From the NCBI RefSeq assembly GCF_003436275.1, contig NZ_QSOP01000004.1, forward strand, positions 62,001 through 126,000: a DNA stretch of 64,000 nt, given 5' to 3'. Positions 9,126-19,700 of the stretch are shown here, piece by piece; position 1 is the stretch's first letter; every line of letters begins with the position of its first letter. Both the position numbers and the translations under genes were made by a program. The notes below the pieces were generated by a model. The model did no database searches. It was not told where the DNA came from and was given only the letters and a program-made list of their open reading frames with translations. The stretch comes from Collinsella sp. TM09-10AT (lineage in GTDB: Bacteria > Actinomycetota > Coriobacteriia > Coriobacteriales > Coriobacteriaceae).

Positions 9126-12100
9126 ATGGATCTTTCGACTTTGATGCCGCAACAGCTGCAGATCGTCAAAACGCTCGACCGTCCGCTGTTTGTCTCGGCG
9201 GGTGCCGGTTCGGGCAAGACCTTTACCCTCACGCGCCGCATCGTCTACGCGCTCTCGCCCGAATCCGGTCCGTTCGTTGAGCATCTGGACCAGGTGCTCG
9301 CCATTACCTTTACCAAAGACGCCGCGGCCGAGATCCGTGACCGTGTGCGCCGCACGCTCATCGACGAGGGCATGGACGAGGAAGCCCTGACCGTCGACGA
9401 TGCGTGGATCTCGACCATTCACGGCATGTGCTCGCGTATCCTGCGCGCACATGCGTTGGAGCTGGGCATCGATCCCGAGTTCACGGTGCTCACCGATACC
9501 GACGAGCTTATGGACCAGGCTGTTGAGCATGTGCTGGCCCGCGCGACGGCGCCCGATGCCGCCCCCGAGCTCGCCGCTTCGCTTAAGGCCCTCTACGCTT
9601 GGTATCCCATGGCGGGCGAGGGTGGGCCGTTTGGCGCCGGTACCACCATTAAAGGGCTGGTGCGTGAGCTGCTGGAGCTCTCGAGCCAGCTGCCGGGCGG
9701 TATGGACGACGTGTGCGTGGCGCGCGGCCAGGCCGATACCTCGGCACTCGCCGATGCCTATCGTGCGGCGCTGGGCGCAAGCAAGGCCGCGACCGAGAAA
9801 GCGCAGGTGGCACTCGATGCCATCGACGCGTTTGAGGCGAGCGGCAAAACCATGGAGGATGCGGCGCGACTCATGATGTCGTGCAGCATGCCTCGGGCGA
9901 GCAAGGCGTTTTCTAAGGAGCAGGTGGAGCTACTCAAGGCCGAGGCTGCCGATGCGTTTATCAATATCGTGCTGGCCTGCGGTGGTCCCGCGCTCGATGC
10001 GCTGGCGGGGCTTGCTCGTGCTGTGGAGGCGGAATACCGCGCGCTCAAGGCTGACCAGTCCGCGCTTGATAACAACGACCTGCTGCGCATGGCGTACGAG
10101 GCGCTGCGCGATTATCCCGCCATCCGAGCGGCCTATGAGGGTCGCTTTAAGATGGTCATGATCGATGAGTTCCAGGATACCGACCAGATGCAGGTCGATT
10201 TGATCCGTCACCTGACGGGCGCGGGGGAGCGCGCACTGTGCACCGTAGGCGATGCGCAGCAGTCGATCTACCGCTTCCGTGGTGCCGAGGTCGAGGTATT
10301 CCGTCGCCAGGAGCGCAAGGTGGGTTCGACGACGGCGTCCGAGACGGTCGCCACGTCCGATGCCCCCGCCGGCGAGCTCGTCAAGCTTGTACGCAACTTC
10401 CGCAGCCACGACGAGGTGCTGCGCTATGTGGCGCGCGTCTTTGACGGCGACACCGGTGGTTTGATGCAGGGGTTCTTGGATCTTGAACCGAGCGACGAAC
10501 GCGAGGACAAGCTCAAGGCGAAGGCATCGCGCCGCCAGGCGATTTTCGTTGCCGGTGGCAGTACGCAGGAGCGAACGCAGGCGAAAGCTCGTGCGATTGC
10601 GGAGCGATTCCAAGCACTCGTTAAAGCGGGCCAGCCCCAGGGCAGCATGGTCCTGCTGCTGGGCCGCATGACCAACGCCGATGTCTATGCGCAGGCCTTC
10701 CGCGACCAGGGGCTCGACTGCGTGATCGCAGGCGGCTCGGTCTTTGCCCAGGCAGCCGAGGTGCAGACGGTGCGTGCCCTGGTGTGCGCGCTTGCTAACC
10801 CGGCCGATACGGCGCAGGGTCTTATGCCGCTGCTGGCCTCGCCGATGTTTGCGCTCGGCGCTCAGGAGTTCCTGGCGCTGGCGACCAAGCTGGACGACCA
10901 GACGGGGGAAACCTCGCGCCGCAACATCGACGTGGGCATCATGAGCGATTCCGATGTGCCGGGTTTGCAAGACTTGCCGCTCGTGACGCGCGCCCGCGAG
11001 GTGCTGCGGTATGCGCTCCGTCGCGTGGGCCGCGATTCGTTCGCCGCCATCGCGCGCGACGTGGTCAACGCCTCCGGCTGGTTTGTACGTCTGGCACAGC
11101 GTGGTCCCGAGGGCAAGGCCATTGCCGCCAACGTGCTCAAGGCGCTCGACGCCGTGGCCGAGGCAGAGGCCGAGCTCGGCAACTCGCCGCGCTCCATTGC
11201 GCTCGCCTTCGACCGCTTCTTGGCGGGCAAGGAGGCCCCGGGCGCGCTCAACGAGGAGGGCGACGGCGCGGTACGCATCATGACGGTGCATGCGTCCAAG
11301 GGTCTGGAGTATCCGGTCGTAGCGGTTGCCGAGTGTTTTGGCGTGCGTAAGTCCTCGGGTGCGGCACAGATGGGTCGCGTCGAGGGCGGAGCGCAGATCG
11401 TGGCGCTGCCGGCACGCTTCGACGGCGTTAAGCTCGCCGACGGAACCTTTGTGAAGGGCGACGACGTCAAAAAGCAGTTTGAGCATGCGTTTAAGGGCAA
11501 GGGCACGTCGTTGTGGCTGCCGCCAGAGCTCATGGAGGACGTCTGTGCGACGGGCTCTCCCGCCGAGGCATTTGCCCGCCTGCGCGACGACGACCTGCAG
11601 CTTTCGCTCGAGGAGCGGGCCCGCTTGCTCTATGTTGCCATGACGCGTGCGCGAGAGCTGGTGATCTTGGCGATGGATGCCGGCGTGAGCCGCGGCAAGC
11701 TGTGCGCGCCGACCTTCGACGTCGAGACCGATCTGACCTATGACGTGCTGCGTCGTATTCTGCCTACCGACGCTCTGGACATGCCGCAGCTCGATGCCGA
11801 CCGCCTGGTGTTCGACAACTCCCAGCCGGGCGACTACGAGCTCATTTCGCTCGCGGACTTTTCCTTTGGCGAGCAGGCGTTTGAGGCCAACGCTTCACTG
11901 GATGCCGAGGGCAGGCTTGTTCGCGGCGATGTCGATACAGATACTGCCGACGATTCGGCCAGTACAATCGTCCCCGGTCCTGCCGACCCCGAACCCGATG
12001 CGTTCGAGCTCGTGCATCCCCAAGCGGTGGGCGTACGCATGGGCATCTGCCCGTATCCGGTGCGCGATTCGTACAGCTACTCGTCAATTGCCGCGGCGCT

Positions 12101-12749
12101 GCATGCCGAGTCCGAGGACCGTGCCACCGAGGCGCATGTGCCCATGGACGAGGCTGGCGATGATGCGGAGTCTGATGGTTCCGAGATGGCGGATGCAGAC
12201 GTGGCCGCTGTCGAGCCCGCCGGCAATCCCATGGCGCTGGGCTCGGCCTTCCACGCCGCCTGCCAGTGGCTGATCGAGATGGGTGCCGATGCGCTGCCCG
12301 CCGAGCGTGCCGACGCCCTGGCTCGCCTGTGGCGCCTGACGCCGGAACAGCGCGAACGCTTCGACGTTGCCCTGGATCGCTGGCTCAAGTCGGCGGTCCG
12401 TGCCGAGCTGCTTGCCTGGCCGTGCGTTCGCGCCGAGGTGCCGTTCTTTTCGCTGGGCTGCGAGGACGAGGACATCGCTCGCTACGGTGCATATGCCGAG
12501 GGCGCCATCGATGCTTTGGCGACGAACCCGGCGGATTCGTCACGCGCGCTGGTCATCGACTACAAGACGGGCGGCACACCGGACGAGACGCCGGAACAGC
12601 TGCAGGAGAAGCACGCCCTGCAGGCGCGCGTTTACGCTGATGTTCTGCACAAGGCGGGCTTTGAGGCCGTGACCGTCAAGTTCGTCCGCGTGGAGCAAGT
12701 CGACCCCGCCAACCCGTGCGAGCCTCAGGTGGTCACCTACAGCCTCTAG
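9126..12749 (+). CDS. addA: AddA-type UvrD helicase / RecB nuclease
   Basis: 1207 residues with the full superfamily-1A helicase set. Walker A is SAGAGSGKTFTLTRR at about 24, motif II MIDEFQDTDQ near 345, motif III GDAQQSIYRFRGA near 375, motif V TVHASKGLEYPVV near 720, and motif VI YVAMTRARE near 836. A C-terminal PD-(D/E)XK nuclease has LVIDYKTGG near 1140. It is the ATP-driven motor and second nuclease of AddAB, processing DNA ends for RecA loading. The start has an AAGGAGGGA ribosome site that overlaps the end of addB. It is followed by a palindromic repeat and then dnaE. AdnAB, the mycobacterial counterpart, has a different domain order, so AddA is the better name. Confidence 0.92.
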   Translation: MDLSTLMPQQLQIVKTLDRPLFVSAGAGSGKTFTLTRRIVYALSPESGPFVEHLDQVLAITFTKDAAAEIRDRVRRTLIDEGMDEEALTVDDAWISTIHGMCSRILRAHALELGIDPEFTVLTDTDELMDQAVEHVLARATAPDAAPELAASLKALYAWYPMAGEGGPFGAGTTIKGLVRELLELSSQLPGGMDDVCVARGQADTSALADAYRAALGASKAATEKAQVALDAIDAFEASGKTMEDAARLMMSCSMPRASKAFSKEQVELLKAEAADAFINIVLACGGPALDALAGLARAVEAEYRALKADQSALDNNDLLRMAYEALRDYPAIRAAYEGRFKMVMIDEFQDTDQMQVDLIRHLTGAGERALCTVGDAQQSIYRFRGAEVEVFRRQERKVGSTTASETVATSDAPAGELVKLVRNFRSHDEVLRYVARVFDGDTGGLMQGFLDLEPSDEREDKLKAKASRRQAIFVAGGSTQERTQAKARAIAERFQALVKAGQPQGSMVLLLGRMTNADVYAQAFRDQGLDCVIAGGSVFAQAAEVQTVRALVCALANPADTAQGLMPLLASPMFALGAQEFLALATKLDDQTGETSRRNIDVGIMSDSDVPGLQDLPLVTRAREVLRYALRRVGRDSFAAIARDVVNASGWFVRLAQRGPEGKAIAANVLKALDAVAEAEAELGNSPRSIALAFDRFLAGKEAPGALNEEGDGAVRIMTVHASKGLEYPVVAVAECFGVRKSSGAAQMGRVEGGAQIVALPARFDGVKLADGTFVKGDDVKKQFEHAFKGKGTSLWLPPELMEDVCATGSPAEAFARLRDDDLQLSLEERARLLYVAMTRARELVILAMDAGVSRGKLCAPTFDVETDLTYDVLRRILPTDALDMPQLDADRLVFDNSQPGDYELISLADFSFGEQAFEANASLDAEGRLVRGDVDTDTADDSASTIVPGPADPEPDAFELVHPQAVGVRMGICPYPVRDSYSYSSIAAALHAESEDRATEAHVPMDEAGDDAESDGSEMADADVAAVEPAGNPMALGSAFHAACQWLIEMGADALPAERADALARLWRLTPEQRERFDVALDRWLKSAVRAELLAWPCVRAEVPFFSLGCEDEDIARYGAYAEGAIDALATNPADSSRALVIDYKTGGTPDETPEQLQEKHALQARVYADVLHKAGFEAVTVKFVRVEQVDPANPCEPQVVTYSL

Positions 12750-12760
12750 CCCTCAATAAC

Positions 12761-12823
12761 TTGCGGTGGAATACGGACTGTTTTGGCCAAAAAAGCCGCC
12801 AAACAGTCCGCATTTCACCGCAA
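12761..12823. repeat. Palindromic repeat between addA and dnaE
   Basis: Arms of 23 bp (12761-12783 and 12801-12823) are inverted repeats with only two or three mismatches, around a 17-bp centre that itself can pair (TGGC/GCC). The arm core GGAATACGGACT is similar to GGAAAACGGATC in the palindrome at 5781-5869, so the two may be divergent members of one family. It could also stop transcription bidirectionally. Confidence 0.75.
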
Positions 12824-12924
12824 CTGCGTGAGGAGCCGTGTGGGTTTGGCTAGGTTCGGGTGCCGTCCGCGCCGTGCGGTAAAATCGTTCAGTCAGAACA
12901 CGAACCCGCATCGGAGCTCATCAC

Positions 12925-15900
12925 ATGGCATTCGTCCATCTGCACAATCACACTGTTTTCTCCATGCTCGACGGCGCAACCCGTATCCAGGATATGGTCA
13001 ACCGTGCCGTTGAGCTTGGCATGCCTGCCGTGGCCATTACCGATCACGGCTACATGTATGGCGTGCCCGACTTGGCGCTGGCCTGCGACGCCGTTAACCA
13101 CAACACGCCCGAGTACAAAACCTGGAGCCACGACAAGGCCTTCTTGGAAAAGGACCGCCGCGACGAGCTGGTGGAGCCCGACCCCGAGGAAAACCCGCGC
13201 GAGCATGCCCAGTACGTTAAGGACATGGCTATGTGGGACGAGAAGGGCAATATCGACGAGCTCAAGCCGCCCCTGGTCATCAAGCCCATCTTTGGCTGCG
13301 AGGTCTACTTTACGCCGGACGAGACCCTTGCCCGCGACCATAAGCCCGAGCTCTACCACATGATCCTCCTGGCCAAGGACCAGGAGGGCTACGTCAACCT
13401 GATGCAGACGGTTTCCGAGGCCGCCGTGCAGGGCTTTTACTACAAGCCCCGCGTGACGCTCGACAACCTGCGCCGCCATGCCAAGGGCATGATCTGCACG
13501 AGCGCCTGCATCGCGGGCATCATTCCCAAATACATCGACCGCGGTGACATGGAGGGCGCCATCAAGTGGGCCGAGACCTTCCGCGATACCTTCGAACCCG
13601 GCGACTTTTATATCGAGATCCAGGAACACGGCATCACCACCGACAACGGCCTGACCGACGAGCAGATGGACCGCACGCTCATCGATATCGCCAAGCAGGT
13701 GGGCGTCAAAGTCATTGCCACCAACGACTTCCACTACCTGCGCCGCGAGGACGCGCCGGTGCAGGACGTCATCATGTGCATTGGCATGAACGCCAAGGTC
13801 GACGACCCCAACCGCATGCGCATGACCGGCTCGGAGTTTTATATGAAGACCGAGGAGGAGATGCGGGCGATGTTCCCGTATTGCCCCGAGGCCTGCGACA
13901 ACACGCTCGAGATCGCCGACAAGTGCTACGTAGAGCTGGACTGGGACTCCATCATCCTGCCGCGCTTCCCGCTGCTCGATCCCGGCGAGACGCACGAGAG
14001 CCAGTTCCGCCGCGAGTGCGAGAAGGGCCTGCGCCAGCACTACGGCGACGACTGGGCCACGCGCGAGATTGGTGGCGTCAACATCAAAGAGCGCTTTGAG
14101 TACGAATACAAAGTCATCTGCGACAAGGGCTTTGCCGCCTACTTCTTGATCGTTGCCGAGTACGTGCAATGGGCCAAGGACAACGGCATCGGCGTCGGCC
14201 CCGGCCGTGGCTCGGCCGCCGGCGCTATCGTCGCCTACGCCATGAACATCACCGCGTTCGACCCGCTCGAGAACGGCCTGATGTTCGAGAGGTTCCTGTC
14301 CCCGCAGCGTACCGAGATGCCCGATATCGATATGGACTTCGACGATGAGCGGCGCCTCGAGGTCGTGGAGCACGTTCGCCAGCTCTACGGCCCCGAGAAG
14401 GTCACCCACGTCATCACCTACTCGACCATTAAGGCCAAGCAGGCCATCAACGACGCCGCGCGCGTCCTGGACTACCCGGTCTACATGGGTCAGCGCCTGT
14501 CCAAGATGGTTTCGAGCGACCCCAAGGTCAAGCTCAAGCAGGTGCTCGACAAGCAGCCCGGCAAAGAGGATCTGTTTAACCCCGATTTTGCCGAGGCCTA
14601 TAAAAAGGACGACGACGCCCGCCGCATCATCGACACGGCGCTCTCAATCGAGGGCCTCACCCGTGGCGAGGGCGTGCACGCGTGCGCCGTTCTGATCTGC
14701 CGCGACCCCGTCAACGAGCACGTGCCCACTAAGCTCGATACCAAGGGCGGCGTCGAGATTACCCAGTACGAGGGCCATACCGTTGCCGATATGGGCCTGC
14801 TCAAGATGGACTTCTTGGGCCTGCGCACGCTGACTGTTATCTCCAAGGCCAAGGCAAACATCAAAAAGAACTTCGGCATCGACATCAAAGAGGAAGAGAT
14901 TCCCTTTGACGACCCCGAGATCTTTAAGCTCATGGGTTCCGGCCACACCGCCGGCGTCTTCCAGGTCGAGTCCGCCGGCATGACGGCCACGATCAAGAAC
15001 ATGAAGCCCACCGAGTACAAGCACGTCGTAGCATTGATCGCCCTGTACCGCCCGGGCCCGCTGGGCGCCGGCATGGTTTCGTCCTACATCAACCGTATGA
15101 ACGGCAAGGAGCCGGCGGTCTCCTACGACGACCGCCTGGACGACATCCTGGGCGAAACCTACGGCACCATGGTCTACCAGGAGCAGGTTATGCTCATCTC
15201 CGTCGAGATGTGCGGCTTCTCCAAGGGCGAATCGGACTCGCGTATCCGTAAGCCCGTGGCTAAGAAAAAGATCAAGCTGCTCACGTCGACGGTGCTCCAC
15301 TGGGAGGATGGCTCCGACGAGACCACCTACGACCACTGGATGAACGGCGCCATCAAGAACAACTATACGCGCGAGGTCGCCCAGAAGATTTGGGACGATG
15401 TTCTCGAGTTCGCGTCCTACGCCTTCAACAAGTCGCACTCCGCCGGCTACGCCATCCTGGTTATGCAGACGGCGTGGCTCAAGGCGCACTATCCGCACGA
15501 GTACATGGCGGCCGTTCTGACGTCCTATACGGGCAAGACCGACAAGATCGTGCACTACGTCTCGGCATGCCGTCACGACGGCATCCCCGTGCTGTCGCCA
15601 GATGTCAACGAGTCCGGTACCGAGTTCACGGCTACCAAGGAGGGCGTGCGCTTTGGTCTGGCCGGCATCCGCGGCGTGGGCACCGGCGTGGCGCAGGCGA
15701 TTATCGCCGAGCGCGAGGCGGGCGGCCCGTTTAAGACGCTGCACGACTTTGTCGAGCGCGTGGACTCGAGCCAGGCCAACCGCCGCGTGATCGAATCGCT
15801 CATCAAGGCAGGCGCCTTCGACTCCACGGGGTATCCGCGTCGCCAGATGATGCACTTTGTGGATAAGAACAACCCCGAGAACATCATCGATGCCGCGGTA

Positions 15901-16728
15901 AAGCGCCAGAAGGATCGCGCGAGCGGCCAGACGTCGTTCTTCGATATGTTTGGCGACGTTGAGGGCTCGGGCTTTGAGGTGAGCGTGCCCGATCCGGATG
16001 GCCAGGAATGGGACCGCCACCTTAAGCTGAGCCAGGAGAAGGAGGTTCTGGGCATCTATGTCTCGGACCACCCGCTGCGCCCGTTTGAGTATGCACTAGC
16101 CAAGGCGCGCGACTTCTCGTTCTCGCAGATCGATACCGGCTACGAAGTTCAGAATCCTACGGGCGGCACCATCAACCAGGAGATTCCCGAGGGCAAGGCG
16201 CTGTGGTGGGCCGGCATGGTCTCGAGCGTGTCCAAGCGCGTGACCAAAAACGGTGACCCCATGGGCATCGTGCAGCTCGAGGACATGGAAGGCGAGGCCA
16301 CCGTCGTCGTGTTCCCCAAGACCTATAAAGAGGCCGAGGGGTACCTGTACGGCGAGGTCGATCCCGAGACCGGCGCGCAGCTGTCCGATGCCTTTGTGCG
16401 CATTAAGGGCAAGCTCGAGCGCTCGGACCGCGGCGACCAGATCATCGCGCAGGAGATCGTGCCGCTCGAGCTCAACGAGGAGAACAACAAGCCCAAGGTG
16501 TTTGAGGTCATGGTGCCTAACAGCCGCTTTAGCCAGGGCAATATGGCGCGCCTGGCCACGGTGCTCACCGCTAACCCGGGCGGCGACCGCGTGGAGATCT
16601 TTATCGAGCAGGTGGACGGGCGCGTGCTGCGTGCCGAGGTACCTGCCAAGGTCAACGCGCGTTCGATTCCGCTGCTGGCCGAGGCCAAGGCCATTGTGGG
16701 TAACCAGGGTCGCGTGACGGTGATCTAA
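12925..16728 (+). CDS. dnaE: DNA polymerase III subunit alpha
   Basis: 1267 residues, a typical DnaE1 length. An N-terminal PHP domain starts FVHLHNHTVFSMLDG, with ITDHGYMYG further on. The catalytic palm motif PDIDMDFDDERR is at about 465, with the preceding GPGRGSAAGAIV block. The fingers, tandem HhH and a C-terminal OB-fold (GMVSSVSKRVTKNGDPMGI, about 1098-1116) follow. This is the main replicative polymerase. It starts ATG 12925, downstream of a TAAAAT hexamer at 12880. An SNF2-type ATPase gene follows after only 28 bp, so the two are probably co-transcribed. Confidence 0.97.
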   Translation: MAFVHLHNHTVFSMLDGATRIQDMVNRAVELGMPAVAITDHGYMYGVPDLALACDAVNHNTPEYKTWSHDKAFLEKDRRDELVEPDPEENPREHAQYVKDMAMWDEKGNIDELKPPLVIKPIFGCEVYFTPDETLARDHKPELYHMILLAKDQEGYVNLMQTVSEAAVQGFYYKPRVTLDNLRRHAKGMICTSACIAGIIPKYIDRGDMEGAIKWAETFRDTFEPGDFYIEIQEHGITTDNGLTDEQMDRTLIDIAKQVGVKVIATNDFHYLRREDAPVQDVIMCIGMNAKVDDPNRMRMTGSEFYMKTEEEMRAMFPYCPEACDNTLEIADKCYVELDWDSIILPRFPLLDPGETHESQFRRECEKGLRQHYGDDWATREIGGVNIKERFEYEYKVICDKGFAAYFLIVAEYVQWAKDNGIGVGPGRGSAAGAIVAYAMNITAFDPLENGLMFERFLSPQRTEMPDIDMDFDDERRLEVVEHVRQLYGPEKVTHVITYSTIKAKQAINDAARVLDYPVYMGQRLSKMVSSDPKVKLKQVLDKQPGKEDLFNPDFAEAYKKDDDARRIIDTALSIEGLTRGEGVHACAVLICRDPVNEHVPTKLDTKGGVEITQYEGHTVADMGLLKMDFLGLRTLTVISKAKANIKKNFGIDIKEEEIPFDDPEIFKLMGSGHTAGVFQVESAGMTATIKNMKPTEYKHVVALIALYRPGPLGAGMVSSYINRMNGKEPAVSYDDRLDDILGETYGTMVYQEQVMLISVEMCGFSKGESDSRIRKPVAKKKIKLLTSTVLHWEDGSDETTYDHWMNGAIKNNYTREVAQKIWDDVLEFASYAFNKSHSAGYAILVMQTAWLKAHYPHEYMAAVLTSYTGKTDKIVHYVSACRHDGIPVLSPDVNESGTEFTATKEGVRFGLAGIRGVGTGVAQAIIAEREAGGPFKTLHDFVERVDSSQANRRVIESLIKAGAFDSTGYPRRQMMHFVDKNNPENIIDAAVKRQKDRASGQTSFFDMFGDVEGSGFEVSVPDPDGQEWDRHLKLSQEKEVLGIYVSDHPLRPFEYALAKARDFSFSQIDTGYEVQNPTGGTINQEIPEGKALWWAGMVSSVSKRVTKNGDPMGIVQLEDMEGEATVVVFPKTYKEAEGYLYGEVDPETGAQLSDAFVRIKGKLERSDRGDQIIAQEIVPLELNEENNKPKVFEVMVPNSRFSQGNMARLATVLTANPGGDRVEIFIEQVDGRVLRAEVPAKVNARSIPLLAEAKAIVGNQGRVTVI

Positions 16729-16756
16729 GCTACCCCGGGTGAGATTGGAGGAAGTG

Positions 16757-19700
16757 ATGGCGCAGGGGACGTTTGTGCAGGCGCTTCGCAAAGAGGCGGC
16801 GTTGAGCGGCACCTTTATGAAGGGGCGTTCGCTCATGCTCAACGGTGCCGTGCTGTCGATCGAGGACAGCGGCTCGCGCTTCTCCAAAAACGTGACGGTC
16901 GAGGGCACGGTGCGCGGCTCGCGCGGTGACCTGTACAAGACGCACGTGGCGCTCGACATGGACGAGCACGAGGTTATCGACTACGATTGCGACTGCCCCG
17001 CCGCATACCGCTATCCCGGTATGTGTAAGCACGCTATTGCCACGGCGCTGGCGTATTTGGATGCCAGCGGCGCCGAGCCCGTCGAAGGTTTGCGCACGCC
17101 GGTTCGCACGTTTACGGCGCAGCCGAAACAGCCCGCGCGCGCCGCGTCCGTCGCGCCGGCCGTCAACCCCAATTTTCCCTTTCCGGCGCCCGTCCCCACG
17201 AGCCCCAGCCTCATGGCGGCACTCTCCGATCTTTCGGACGCGCGCATGGATGAGCTGGCGAGCATGCGCCGCAAGCTTGCCGGTGCCGTTGATGCCGACG
17301 CCCCCAAAGCGGCGTTGGAGCCCTCGTTGGTGCCGTACTACAATCCGCTGTTCGCTGACCGCTTTAGCTGGGCGCTCGAGTTCCGCATTCGCTGTGGATC
17401 GGTCTCCTACGTGGTCAAGGACATCGACGGCATGGCCGATGCCTACGTGCGCGGCGGCACGTTCTCCTATGGCAAGAAGCTCACGTTTGTCCATTCACCT
17501 GAGGCCTTTGACGAAACATCGGCAAAGCTGCTCAACCTTGTTGCGACGACAGTTGCCTATCTCGATGACATCACAAGCTCGCGTTCGGCGTCGTACGACT
17601 TTGCCCGCAGTGGTTTTGTTGCCGAGCGTCAGTTGCCGCTGTCCGAGCATAGCATCGTATATGTGCTGGACCTGCTGCGCGGCCAGACCATCTCCTTTGA
17701 GCCCGCCTGGTCGCGGGGGATGACGACGCATCGCACCTACGACGTGGCGGTTGAGCTGTCTCCGCAAGGGGAGGACGAGGCATCCGCTAAGCGCCCACCG
17801 CTGCTTGCCGCCAAAATCGCGCCGGCGGCTGGTGGTAGCTATGACCTGCGCCTGCCCGCCGATATGTACTGCTTTGCGTCGGGCGATGCCGCCTACTTGG
17901 TTGACACGCGCCGCGCGCGCCGTACCGACGCTGCATTTGCTCAGCATGCCGCACCTTTTTTGTCGCGCTTGCTGCCGTGCCGCACGCCCGCCCATATTGC
18001 CGCCGAGCAGGTGGGTGAGTTCTGCCGTATGGCGCTGCCCATTTTGCGCGACTACACCGACCTCACCGCGCCCGCCGCGCTCGATACCGTGGCACCCGAG
18101 CCGAGCTTTGCTATGGCGATCGGTGTCGGCGATGGGCTCGTGACCTGCAAAATTACGGTTACCTACGGCGATTGGTCGGCGGATCTCTTTAGCCTGGGCG
18201 CTCCGGGCAGCCCCTTCGAAGAGCAGCGCCCCGGTGTGCCGCCCCGCGACGAGGTGGCGGAGTTTCGCGTTATGGATACAGCGGCCCTGTACTTCGATTT
18301 CTACAAGGGCGGTCTGGCGTTTGAGGAGCGCGATGATGAGAGCCTGTTCTGTCTGCTGACCGAGGGTCTGTCCGCCCTGTCCGAGCTGGGTGAGGTCATG
18401 CTCAGTGACCGTCTGCGCCAGGTCTCGGTCCGCCCTGCGCCCAAGCTTTCGGTGCGTGCGACCGTCAAGAGTAACCTGCTCGACGTCGAGCTGGGCGCGA
18501 GCGGGCTTTCGGCCGCGGACCTTGCCGTCTATCTCGATTCGTACAAGCGCCACCAGACGTTTGCGCGCCTGACGTCCGGCGACATCGTGCGCCTGGATGA
18601 GGGAGCGCGCGCCGCGTTTGGCCTTGCCGAAGATCTGGGTGTCGATGCCGTCGACCTGCTCGACGGCGTGTCGCTTCCCGCGTCGAGCACCCTTTTTGTC
18701 GATAGCATGCTCGCGCGCACGCCGGCGCTCGAGGCCGATCGCGACGCCGCGTTCCGCCGCACCGTCGAGCGCCTGGACACGCTCGGCAAGATGGACTTTA
18801 CGGTACCCGCCTCGCTCAAGGCAACGATGCGCGGCTACCAGGTCGACGGATACCAGTGGCTCGGCTCGCTCGAACACCTGGGCCTTGGCGGCATCTTGGC
18901 CGACGACATGGGCCTGGGCAAAACGCTCCAGATGATTGCGCATATTCTGGCGCGCGTGGAGGCGGGGGACACCAAGCCCACGCTCGTGGTATGCCCGGCC
19001 TCACTCGTGTACAACTGGACCGCCGAGCTGGAGCGCTTTGCCCCGTCGCTCGATGTGTGCGCCATCGTGGGCGCCAAAGCTCAACGTCGTGTACAGATTG
19101 CCGGCGTGGCCGAGCATAGCGTGGTTGTGACGTCGTATGATCTTATGCGGCGCGATATCGACGAGTACGTCGAGCAGGATTTTGCCCGCGTGGTGCTCGA
19201 TGAGGCCCAGTACATTAAAAACCCGCTCACGCAGGTGGCGCGCGCCGCAAAGCGCCTGCCTGCCGGCGTGCGCTTTGCCCTGACGGGCACGCCCATCGAA
19301 AACCGCTTGTCCGAGCTTTGGAGCATCTTCGACTTTTTGATGCCGGGCCTTTTGGGGACGCGCGAGTCGTTTGCCAAGCGCTTTGAGAGCCCCGTCGAGC
19401 ATGCCGAGGGCGATAGCGCCGCTCGCCTGCAGGCGCTCGTGTCGCCGTTTGTGCTGCGCCGTGTTAAGGAAGACGTGGTGGCCGACCTGCCCGAGAAGAT
19501 CGAGGACACCGTCATGGCACAGCTTACCGGCGAGCAACGCAAGCTCTACCTGGCCAACCAGGACCGCATCGCCCAGCAGGTGCAGCACCGCGAGGCTGGG
19601 GAGTTTAAGAAGGACAAGCTCAAGGTGCTCGCCGAGCTCACCAAGCTGCGCCAGATCTGCTGCGACCCGCGTCTACACTACGAGGATTACAAGGCGGGGA

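Noticed and set aside
12889..14409. 506-residue open frame antisense to dnaE
   Set aside because: It covers the PHP and palm domains of a canonical dnaE; its composition is Val/Gly/His-rich with no recognisable motif.
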